Source of the DNA: CAYXFZ01 sp964464385
Lineage (GTDB): Bacteria; Planctomycetota; UBA1135
Length of the DNA stretch: 20,042 nt
Direction: 5' to 3'
NCBI GenBank assembly: GCA_964464385.1
Contig: CAYXFZ010000044.1
Coordinates: forward strand, 1-20,042
A program made the position numbers and the translations under genes. Positions 1-6,595 of the stretch are shown here, piece by piece (position 1 is the stretch's first letter; the number at the start of each line of letters is the position of its first letter). The notes under the pieces were generated by a model that worked only from the letters and a program-made list of their open reading frames with translations, was not told the origin of the DNA and searched no databases.

Positions 1-25
1 ACCTGCTACCTCGGCCCTGAGTCCC

Positions 26-736
26 TTGGCTTCGACTCTGCTGGTGGATCTCGGCAATCAGGCCTGGAAGTGGTCCGTGCTCCAGGAAGGGAGTGGTTTG
101 GCCTCCGTCGAGGTGGCTCCGGTCCTTCTCGGGGAGGTTCCTCCTGGCTTGCTGGCCCTGGCTCGGGAGTCTTCGGTTCGCTTAAGCTCGGTGCATCCGG
201 CGGCCTGCAAGGACTTCTTGGAGCAACTCGATGGAATTCGTATCGCGATTGCTGGGCCGTCGGGTTTGCCAACGACCGTGGCCAGTCAAGGTACGGGAAG
301 TGATCGCGTGCTGAGTGCTTGGTCGGCCTTTCAAGATGCCGGTCGGGCCTGCGTGGTGGCCGACTGCGGAACGGCCTGGACCCTGGACTTCATCGACGAA
401 TCAGGGGTTTTTCGTGGTGGTGCCATTGGACCCGGGTTGGGACTCTGCGAGAGTGCTCTGCAATCTGCTTGCCCGCATTTGCCCTCGTCATCGGGGATCG
501 AGGTTCCGACCTTGCCCATGGATTCGGCCGCAGCCGTGGAGTGGGGGACCCGAGGGGCCCTCGTCGCCACCTTGCAGGCCCTTGCGGCCAAAATTGAGGA
601 TGAATTTTCGCGATCCACTGCTCGTTATTTGACCGGTGGTGATGCGGCCCGACTGGCCCCCATGTTGGGCCAGGAGTGGCAACATGTGGAGCATTTGGTC
701 CTGCGTGGTTTGGCCCTTTGGGAGCCCACTCCTTGA
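26..736 (+). CDS. coaX: Type III pantothenate kinase (CoaX)
   Basis: Catalyses ATP-dependent phosphorylation of pantothenate, the first step of coenzyme A synthesis, in the cytosol. The 236-aa product shows the ASKHA-fold motifs of CoaX: VDLGNQ near the N-terminus (D8-N11, the DxGNT-like phosphate loop), GSDR (D93-R94), DCGTAWTLD (D113-T116), GGAIGPG (131-137) and LTGGDA (203-207). It is slightly short for the family (about 250 aa). The start is taken as TTG at 26, which puts the first motif at residue 8 as usual. The frame stays open to the window edge, so a start further upstream cannot be excluded. In another frame a TGA at 18-20 could end an upstream gene, which cannot be identified from 20 bases. 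The TGA stop overlaps the TTG start of the next gene by 4 bp (TTGA, 733-736), which suggests translational coupling. The family call is secure; the exact start is not. Confidence 0.88.
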   Translation: MASTLLVDLGNQAWKWSVLQEGSGLASVEVAPVLLGEVPPGLLALARESSVRLSSVHPAACKDFLEQLDGIRIAIAGPSGLPTTVASQGTGSDRVLSAWSAFQDAGRACVVADCGTAWTLDFIDESGVFRGGAIGPGLGLCESALQSACPHLPSSSGIEVPTLPMDSAAAVEWGTRGALVATLQALAAKIEDEFSRSTARYLTGGDAARLAPMLGQEWQHVEHLVLRGLALWEPTP

Positions 737-1641
737 GGTTTCGCCTGCTCTCGGCAGTCGGCGAAAGTGCGCTTTCTCTGTGGTCGGTCGCGGGTCCGGA
801 GCGATCCTTGGTGGCCCTCCTCGGAGCGTCCCTGCCGCCGCAAGATTGCCCGCGTTTGCGCGTTCTGCCCTGCGCTCAAGGCGGGGTCTTGGACCAGGCC
901 CTCGTCTGGCGCCGACCCTCGACTCAGGCTGACCCTTGTGTGGAGGTGCACCTGCATGGTGGCTTTGGGGTCGCGCAGTTGTTCCGTCAGTCCTTGCACG
1001 CGTTGGGTTTTCTTTTGGAAGAAGATCCTTCTGGCTGGGGGGCAAAGGGATCCGGGGTGCTGGGGGAAGGCTCTCTACAGGCCCGCTGGCGCTGGGACCG
1101 GGCCGGCCCGGAAGTGGCCCCGTTCTTGCAGCCGCCCCTTGTCGTGCTGGCGGGTCCCGCCAATGCCGGTAAATCCACCCTGTTCAATGCCTGGGTGGGT
1201 AGCGAGCGGGTGACGGTGTCCCCTCATCCGGGGACGACGCGGGATGCTGTCGAGGCCTCTGTCCTCCTCCCTGTGGGGGAAGAGGACCTGGAGATCCGTC
1301 TCGTGGATACGGCCGGGTTCGGGGCCGGCACGGGCCAAGAATTGGATCGGCAATCCTGGGAGATTGCCACGGCCCGGATTGAGGAGGCCTGGTGCGTGAT
1401 TTGGGTCCTGGACGCGGCCAAGGCCCCGTCTGAGGACCTCCTGCGGACCATGGATGCGCGGCAAGGACCCGCCCTGAGACTGATCCAGAGGATGGACCTG
1501 GGTCTCAGTTGGGAGGCCTGTTTCCCGGCCCTGCGTGGATCGGTGCACGAGGAAGGAACCGCCGTCGTGCAAAGACTGGAGAACGCCCTCACCCAAACCA
1601 AGAAACTGGCCAGCTTCGCTGGGTCACGAGGATCTCATTGA
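733..1641 (+). CDS. mnmE: Minimal, divergent MnmE/TrmE-like GTPase
   Basis: MnmE works with MnmG to modify the wobble uridine of certain tRNAs. This 302-aa product resembles MnmE in order: a shortened N-terminal TrmE domain ending in VEVHLHGG (70-77), then a G domain with P-loop GPANAGKST (141-149), a K-loop-like HPGTTRD (165-171) and DTAGF (192-196). Three things are odd. The protein is about 150 aa shorter than usual (near 450), mostly by loss of the helical domain flanking the G domain. The guanine-specificity motif NKxD reads QRMD (252-255). The C-terminal Cys-containing (C)IGK tail that catalysis in MnmE needs is absent, and the protein ends in KKLASFAGSRGSH. The last codons are the left arm of an inverted repeat. 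The TTG start at 733 gives a 4-bp overlap with coaX; ATG 676 is possible but would extend 60 bp into coaX. It may be a degenerate MnmE or a GTPase with another role. Family membership is clear; tRNA-modifying activity is doubtful. Confidence 0.78.
   Translation: MRFRLLSAVGESALSLWSVAGPERSLVALLGASLPPQDCPRLRVLPCAQGGVLDQALVWRRPSTQADPCVEVHLHGGFGVAQLFRQSLHALGFLLEEDPSGWGAKGSGVLGEGSLQARWRWDRAGPEVAPFLQPPLVVLAGPANAGKSTLFNAWVGSERVTVSPHPGTTRDAVEASVLLPVGEEDLEIRLVDTAGFGAGTGQELDRQSWEIATARIEEAWCVIWVLDAAKAPSEDLLRTMDARQGPALRLIQRMDLGLSWEACFPALRGSVHEEGTAVVQRLENALTQTKKLASFAGSRGSH
1599..1626 (+). repeat. Left arm of a 28-bp inverted repeat
   Basis: This arm matches the reverse complement of 1785-1812 at 27 of 28 positions; the one difference is GCTGGGTCA here against GTTGGGTCA in the complement of the other arm. 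It lies inside the 3' end of the MnmE-like gene and encodes its KKLASFAGS residues. The core of the arm holds the 8-bp palindrome CTGGCCAG. No target-site duplication is visible outside the arms. Confidence 0.9.
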
Positions 1642-1826
1642 AAGCGATTTTGGCCACAACTCTTTTGATATCAGGGACTTCCTCGAAAGGAAACCGGCAT
1701 TTCCGGTGCTGGCCTAGGGCAGGGGTTTTTCGAAGAGGGGGAATGACGGCGGGCAAAGGACTTCGGTCAGATCCAAACTTGGATTGACCCAACGAAGCTG
1801 GCCAGTTTCTTGTATCCTGTCTGGTC
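1642..1826. other. Intergenic region inside the inverted repeat
   Basis: The region lies between the MnmE-like gene and pyrB. It contains the motif TTGATATCAGGGA (1665-1677, also seen in close form at 3178-3190), a small hairpin ACCGG...CCGGT (1693-1707) and a T run (1725-1729) about 17 bases beyond it. A self-complementary ATCCAA-AC-TTGGAT (1771-1784) abuts the right inverted-repeat arm. No promoter with acceptable -35/-10 spacing could be picked with confidence; TTGACC at 1784-1789 has no good -10 partner. Confidence 0.5.
1785..1812 (-). repeat. Right arm of a 28-bp inverted repeat
   Basis: This is the reverse-complement partner of 1599-1626, separated from it by 158 bp. It ends 14 bp before the pyrB ATG, so it lies in the pyrB 5' leader. 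Read through as RNA, the two arms could form a long stem closing a 158-nt loop immediately before pyrB. As DNA, they could allow the segment between them to invert. Confidence 0.9.
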
Positions 1827-3146
1827 ATGGCGTTGCTTCCGGTGCTTGAGGGATTGCACTCGGCCGAGGCCTTTTCCCCGGCTTTCTTGCACGCATTGTT
1901 TGCCCGTGTCGAGGAGATTCAGCGGGAGCCCGAGCGGATGCAGGATGCTCTTCATGGCTGTTTGATCGCGACCGTTTTTCAGGAGCCCTCCACGCGTACT
2001 CGGCTCAGTTTTGAGGCAGCCGCCCAGCGCCTCGGGGCCGGGATCCTTACCGTGGCCGATTCCAAGACCACGAGCCATGTCAAGGGTGAGAGCTTGGCCG
2101 ATACCGCCCGGGTGATCGGTTCCTATGCCGACCTCCTGGTCTGGCGCCATCCTCTCGATGGTGCCTCCCGCCTCGCCTCCCAATTTTCCGGTGTCCCGGT
2201 CATCAATGGGGGAGACGGCCGCTTGGGCCACCCCAGCCAAACCCTCGTGGATCTGGTCACCTTGGCCCGAGAGTGGGGCTCGCTGGAAGGGCGCACAATT
2301 GGCATCCTCGGTGACCTTCGCCACGGCCGCACTGCCCGCTCTCTCGCCTGGGGTCTTTCCCTTTTGGGGGCTCGGGTCGCTCTCTTGCCCGCCCCGGGGT
2401 TGGACTGGGAGGGCGGCCTGGAAAAGAGAATTCGCGAGCGGACCGGCGCCCTCACGCGGATTTATTCTCACCCCTTGGCCCGAGCCTGGACGGGCTCCGA
2501 GACCTTCCGTCTGCTCGAGCCTCCGGCCCTCCTGCAACCCCATCTTTTTGGCAGTGTGGATCCCACTCTCGAAAAGCTTGATGCCTTGTATCTCACTCGC
2601 CTGCAACTGGAACGTGGCGCTTCTGCCCGGGCCGGGGCCTACCCCGGACTCCTTCCCGAACAAATGGAAGACCCGCTCTTAGCGGATTGCCTCATCCTCC
2701 ATCCCTTACCTCGCCGCGAAGAATTGCCCACGGCCCTGGATTCCGATCCCCGGGCTCGCTACTTCGAACAGGCTCGGCTGGGCACCGTGGTGCGGCAGGC
2801 CCTTTTTTTGGCAATCTTGCGGCCGCAGAAATGGGGACTCCCGGCCCTGACCCCGCTTCCGGCCGGGGTTCCAGACCCCAGTCTGGGTCCTTGCCCCAAC
2901 CCGGGTTGCGTGACGCACACGGAATCCAATCTGCCGGTCCCTTGGCGGGTGGTCGGGAAGCGCCGCCGAAGCTTCCTTTGTTCCTACTGCGATTCCCTAT
3001 TGCCGGCCGAATATGCGGGTTGTCGCTCCACCTTGCGGGTCCATTCCCTGCATAGCCCAGCCTCCCTGCAAATTCGTCCTGAAAATCTTCGCCCTTTCCG
3101 CACGCGCGACCAAGCGGTTGCGGCCGGGTATGAGTGGAGCGGCTAG
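1827..3146 (+). CDS. pyrB: Aspartate carbamoyltransferase fused to a PyrI-type zinc domain
   Basis: Condenses carbamoyl phosphate and aspartate to N-carbamoyl-aspartate in pyrimidine synthesis. The product is 439 aa. Residues 1 to about 335 are the catalytic chain and resemble E. coli PyrB: PSTRTR (54-59), the SHVKGES loop (83-89), RHP (107-109), GHPSQ (134-138), LRHGRT (164-169), LTRLQ (256-260) and HPLPR (292-296). An extra stretch of some 25-30 residues lies near 190-240. After a short linker comes CPNPGC (C356, C361), then 23 residues, then CSYC (C385, C388). This CX4C-X23-CX2C spacing is that of the E. coli PyrI zinc domain (C109, C114, C138, C141). The roughly 100-aa allosteric nucleotide domain of PyrI is missing. 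The last 35 residues (IRPENLRPF...AVAAGY) recall the tail of small Ada-like metal-binding domains without their cysteines. The ATG at 1827 lies 14 bp after the inverted repeat. Confidence 0.93.
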   Translation: MALLPVLEGLHSAEAFSPAFLHALFARVEEIQREPERMQDALHGCLIATVFQEPSTRTRLSFEAAAQRLGAGILTVADSKTTSHVKGESLADTARVIGSYADLLVWRHPLDGASRLASQFSGVPVINGGDGRLGHPSQTLVDLVTLAREWGSLEGRTIGILGDLRHGRTARSLAWGLSLLGARVALLPAPGLDWEGGLEKRIRERTGALTRIYSHPLARAWTGSETFRLLEPPALLQPHLFGSVDPTLEKLDALYLTRLQLERGASARAGAYPGLLPEQMEDPLLADCLILHPLPRREELPTALDSDPRARYFEQARLGTVVRQALFLAILRPQKWGLPALTPLPAGVPDPSLGPCPNPGCVTHTESNLPVPWRVVGKRRRSFLCSYCDSLLPAEYAGCRSTLRVHSLHSPASLQIRPENLRPFRTRDQAVAAGYEWSG

Positions 3147-3158
3147 GCTCATTTTTTT
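3130..3158 (+). terminator. Weak candidate intrinsic terminator at the pyrB 3' end
   Basis: ATGAG (3130-3134) can pair with CTCAT (3148-3152), and a run of seven T follows (3152-3158). The stem is only 5 bp with a 13-base loop, and it contains the pyrB stop codon TAG (3144-3146). The T run is convincing and the stem is weak. It would separate pyrB from the lipoprotein operon. Confidence 0.35.
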
Positions 3159-3466
3159 GCCAAGAGATGGAACCCTATTGATATCAAGGATTTACGATCA
3201 CATCCGGTCAAAACCCCGATCTTCCGCCGCAGGTAGCCCTCAAAACGGGCATTTTCGCCCTCCTTTGGGCAAATTCGCGCACAAGAGACTGCATAACTGA
3301 CCCCTTCCGCCTTGGTATAAAACTTGCCAAGAAGAGTGTGGAATGCCCCGTCTCTGGGTCCCATGCTCTTCTTTCCCTTCCCAACTCATCGGAACCCCAC
3401 CCAATGGGGTCCCACCCCCGCCTGTGGCGACCCTTCGGTCGCGTTGGGTTCGCCTGTGAGCAACCT
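3147..3466 (+). promoter_or_regulatory. 320-bp leader upstream of the lipoprotein operon
   Basis: This non-coding stretch carries several structures. TTGATATCAAGGA (3178-3190) is close to a motif upstream of pyrB. Four evenly spaced complementary tetramers, GCCC 3236, GGGC 3247, GCCC 3257 and GGGC 3267, could form three mutually exclusive hairpins. TATAAA (3316-3321) is a possible -10 box without a recognisable -35. ACCCC...GGGGT can pair around 3395-3409. A 6-bp hairpin GCGACC-CTTC-GGTCGC lies at 3427-3442. If translation began at GTG 3338 or ATG 3404, part of this would be coding; the lipoprotein signal and the alignment with the downstream paralogue favour TTG 3467. The promoter assignment is tentative. 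Confidence 0.4.
3427..3442 (+). other. Small perfect hairpin before the lipoprotein start
   Basis: GCGACC pairs perfectly with GGTCGC around a CTTC tetraloop, 24 bp before the preferred TTG start. No T run follows, so it is not an intrinsic terminator. It could shape the 5' end of the mRNA or be incidental. Confidence 0.45.
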
Positions 3467-6400
3467 TTGACTTCCAGCCTCCGCCTCGCCTGCTTCGCTA
3501 CTGCCGCCCTTTCCCTGGCGGCCTGCTTCAATTCCAACCAACCTCATGGAGTTGCCGGGGGCGTGTCAGGCCGATTGCTCCTGACCGAGGTGGCCTGGGG
3601 CCGTCTTGTGGATGTTGTGGACCTCGACAATGTCCTGATTCAAACGGATGTTCTGGTGCGACCGGATTTGAGCATTGATGGCATCAACTACGAGATGAAC
3701 GTCAACCCGGTGACAGAGGTGGAAACCCTCAAGGTCATGGCTGTATCCACGACCACCAACTTTGCGCTTCTCTTGAGTCTGGCTGAGAGTGGCCTCACCA
3801 CGATCACTGCCAAGGGTGCCTCGGATCCACCTCCTTATGACATGATCCCCCGGAACGCCACAGTTCGCCTGAAATTCTCGGATCAAGTGGATCCAGATTC
3901 GGTGGACCAGTCCTCCATTCAGGTGTTGTCCGGGGATCCTTCCACCAATCCTTTTTCCGTTCGATTCATGATTCAAAATGATGTCGCCTCGGGGACGGGG
4001 GTCGTCCTGCTGGATCCAACCATTTCCGCCCGGGACTCTGCCACTCTGGGTCTGCCCACCAATCCCGTGGGCTTCCCCGAGTCCTTTGATGCCACTGCTG
4101 ACAATCTTCGGATTCGCATCCCCACCAAGGCGGATCTTCTCTTTGGTCAGCCCAGTGTCCTGACTAACTTGAAGGGATCCCGTACCTTTGAGGCCAGTGT
4201 CACCGATCCGTTCGAAATTGCCGCCGACGGATCCTCGGTCGTTATTCGAGTTTGGCGGACCGGCAATGATCAGGATCTCAATCGCGGTTTTTTGGAGGAT
4301 CTTCTTCGACCTGGCCTCATTGGCGACCTGGACATTACATTGGAAGAAGTGCAGGCCACCAACTCTTCGCTGGGAGATCTACTGTTCATTTACAGCATTG
4401 ATGCGGCCCACTGTGTCAACTTGATTCCCAAGGTGGGTGATGTCCTCGAAGTCAATAACACCATTGCCGTTGTCACGGTCGTTCAGGTCACGACGCCCTC
4501 CTTTGAGGTGGTCGTTCGTCTTTTGGAGGGGACGATCGGGATTGGATCCGGTTTGAATCTCGGTGGCAGTTTGGCCACCCGTTACACCCAAGTGGACGCT
4601 GGCCTCCAACTTTGTTACGTGGACGTGGATCCAACACCCACCTTTAGTAGCACTCAAATCACGGATCTGGATCCCTCTTCCACTTTCTCCGTGCGCTTCT
4701 CGGAGGCCATGGATCCGCGCACGGTCCTCTCCCTGCATTCCCTCGCCTTGACCAGTTTCGAATTTGACGAGCCCACAAATACGGGCACTCCCGAGGTGCT
4801 TTACTTTCGTCACGAGGATCGACCCGAATTCCTCGGCGAATCCGTTGCGGATTACATTGATCGCCAACGGGGATATAGCTTGGATGTGGGAAACAACGGC
4901 ACCTTGGCGAGTAGCGAATTTGGTGGCCGCTTTCTGTTTGGTCCCGTGCAGCCGGATGCCGACAGTCGGTCCTTCACCCTGTCTCCAGTATTGGGTCTGG
5001 CCGATTCCAACATGGATTCTTACCTGCAATTTTCCTTGGCCCTGAGGGACGGTCTGGACGGAATTCTGGACCTTTCCGGCAATCCCTTGGATTTCACCGG
5101 TTTCGTGGCCGGCACGCCCCTGCCCGGCATCGGGATTGGCCTACAAATGACCTCCACGACGGCAGGGGATGCCAAGTACTTGGCCCTCCGGGCCCTCGGT
5201 GTGGATGAAAATGGCGATGGCTTGGCCGAGTATCGGGGGCAGTTTGGCTACTCTACGGGTCGCTTGACGGGCCGGGAAGCCAAACTCTTCTCCGTGGACG
5301 CCGACAGCTCCAACCAATTCATTGGCTCGCAGCAGGCAATTCCCAGCCCAGCCATTCCCGCGGCCACGGCCCCTTACGCCCCCCTTTCTCCCACTGGGGC
5401 CGTGGTCATGACCTCCTATCGCCCCCATGACATGGGCTTTGGGTATGGCAGCCTCCAGGAATTCAACCTGGATGTCGTGGGCATGAGTTGGGCGCCCCTC
5501 GGGGGGTTGGTTCAGGACGACTCCATGACTCGTTTTTCTTTGGCTCTCGCCCACGCCAAATACATGCCGGATGAAGTTCTGAATATTTCGGGTCTGCCCG
5601 CATTTCCCAACTCCGGATTGCTTCTTTCCGGCGACTTTGACAATAACATCCTCGGCTTTGACATCAAGGATTCCCAAGGCCAGCCCCTTTATGACGAGAC
5701 CATTGTCTATGACGGTCCTTATGTCCTTCGGGCCATCAATGTGTTCAATGCCCCCTCCGGTGTCAATATGCTGGGCTTCCCCGCCTTTTCCACCAGTTAC
5801 ACGTGGCGGGATACCGCCATTCCTCCGGATGTGACCGGGACTGCGCCCGAGCCCCTTTCTGTAGGCTCCCCGCCCAGCCTCTATGGTCCGGCCATGTATG
5901 GACCAGAAGAGGCCCCGAGTACGGCCCTGCCCCTGCTGGTTCGTTTCCGGAATTTCCCAATTGGTGGCGTTTTGGGAACCAATACCTTTCAAGTTACGCA
6001 GATGGTCGCCACTTCGCAATTGCCAGCCTTCCGCATTTTTTCTTCCGGGGGCCTGGATGCGGCAGGAAACTGGAACTTGGTGATTCCCGACAACTCCAAT
6101 GCTGGAGGTACCCAACCCGTCGGTGGCTATAACTCCAATGGTGCCAAGACGGGTGCTTTCGATCCCTTTGTGTATTGGGCGGAGATCGATTTCTCGACCA
6201 CGGTTTCGCGCGTGTTCACCCACTGGTTTGACTTGGGTGGTTCTCTTCCTGCTGGCGGGGCCGCCGGGATTCTGATTGAGCCGGCTTTGTCCTATCAGGA
6301 AGCTGGTGCTTCGGTCCTTGTCGAGATTCGTGGCGCGGTTCAGGTGGACCATAGCCCAACTCCAGACCAAAATCCTTCCCCCCTCACAACCGCTGCCTTT

Positions 6401-6592
6401 GATTTCGATGATTTTGGCGAATATGTTCCTGGTTCGGGTGGGGTAAGCACCCCCAGCGACTGGACCACAGATTTCACTTCCCTGGAAGCTTCGCAATACA
6501 GTTTTGTGCAGCTGCGCATCACTCTTCTCAGCAATGCAAGTGCTGGTCTAGAAGCCGAAATGGATGGCCTCGGTTTGGCCTGGGACCTCTAA
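3467..6592 (+). CDS. Large Ig-like lipoprotein, paralogue 1
   Basis: Function unknown; predicted to be exported and lipid-anchored. From TTG 3467 the product is 1041 aa with signal peptide MTSSLRLACFATAALSLAAC (lipobox LAAC, C20). The frame is open up to GTG 3338, with ATG 3404 as another choice. TTG is preferred because it puts the lipobox Cys at residue 20 and the WGRLVD motif at residue 44, the same number as in the downstream paralogue. Big_5/SbsA-like Ig segments are seen as NATVRLKFSDQVDPDSV and STFSVRFSEAMDPRTV. Conserved with paralogue 2 are a Cys pair (C316, C383) that could form a disulfide, DYIDRQ.GY (462 on), DSRSFTL, a Ca-loop-like DENGDGLAE (580-588), TWRD (779 on) and a C-terminal module of about 47 residues from 995. 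It is the first gene of a tight cluster of secreted proteins, 3 bp from the next. A surface adhesin, sheath or matrix protein would fit, but this is inference. Confidence 0.82.
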   Translation: MTSSLRLACFATAALSLAACFNSNQPHGVAGGVSGRLLLTEVAWGRLVDVVDLDNVLIQTDVLVRPDLSIDGINYEMNVNPVTEVETLKVMAVSTTTNFALLLSLAESGLTTITAKGASDPPPYDMIPRNATVRLKFSDQVDPDSVDQSSIQVLSGDPSTNPFSVRFMIQNDVASGTGVVLLDPTISARDSATLGLPTNPVGFPESFDATADNLRIRIPTKADLLFGQPSVLTNLKGSRTFEASVTDPFEIAADGSSVVIRVWRTGNDQDLNRGFLEDLLRPGLIGDLDITLEEVQATNSSLGDLLFIYSIDAAHCVNLIPKVGDVLEVNNTIAVVTVVQVTTPSFEVVVRLLEGTIGIGSGLNLGGSLATRYTQVDAGLQLCYVDVDPTPTFSSTQITDLDPSSTFSVRFSEAMDPRTVLSLHSLALTSFEFDEPTNTGTPEVLYFRHEDRPEFLGESVADYIDRQRGYSLDVGNNGTLASSEFGGRFLFGPVQPDADSRSFTLSPVLGLADSNMDSYLQFSLALRDGLDGILDLSGNPLDFTGFVAGTPLPGIGIGLQMTSTTAGDAKYLALRALGVDENGDGLAEYRGQFGYSTGRLTGREAKLFSVDADSSNQFIGSQQAIPSPAIPAATAPYAPLSPTGAVVMTSYRPHDMGFGYGSLQEFNLDVVGMSWAPLGGLVQDDSMTRFSLALAHAKYMPDEVLNISGLPAFPNSGLLLSGDFDNNILGFDIKDSQGQPLYDETIVYDGPYVLRAINVFNAPSGVNMLGFPAFSTSYTWRDTAIPPDVTGTAPEPLSVGSPPSLYGPAMYGPEEAPSTALPLLVRFRNFPIGGVLGTNTFQVTQMVATSQLPAFRIFSSGGLDAAGNWNLVIPDNSNAGGTQPVGGYNSNGAKTGAFDPFVYWAEIDFSTTVSRVFTHWFDLGGSLPAGGAAGILIEPALSYQEAGASVLVEIRGAVQVDHSPTPDQNPSPLTTAAFDFDDFGEYVPGSGGVSTPSDWTTDFTSLEASQYSFVQLRITLLSNASAGLEAEMDGLGLAWDL

Positions 6593-6595
6593 TTC

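Noticed and set aside
1599..1812. Integron attC site or insertion-sequence ends
   Set aside because: The arms lack the GTTRRRY/RYYYAAC core sites of attC, no transposase or integrase is nearby, and no target duplication flanks the arms. The element is kept as an unexplained inverted repeat.
1767..2663. 298-aa open frame on the minus strand opposite pyrB
   Set aside because: It lies fully antisense to a clearly conserved enzyme, has low-complexity Gly/Arg composition and no domain. Its KKLASFVGS end is simply the right inverted-repeat arm read backwards.
3148..3165. Sigma-54 promoter on the minus strand (TTGGCA...TGAGC)
   Set aside because: The GG-to-GC spacing is one base too long and it would fire antisense into pyrB with no gene to serve.
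3178..3187. TTGATATCAA as an FNR/CRP-type operator
   Set aside because: The family half-sites TTGAT and ATCAA need a four-base spacer. Here they abut, so the site would not fit that regulator.
3338..3466. N-terminal extension of the first large lipoprotein from GTG 3338 or ATG 3404
   Set aside because: It would put 21-43 residues before a signal peptide that should be near the N-terminus. The TTG 3467 start aligns residue for residue with the downstream paralogue (WGRLVD at 44 in both). The extension DNA also holds stable hairpins, as a leader would.
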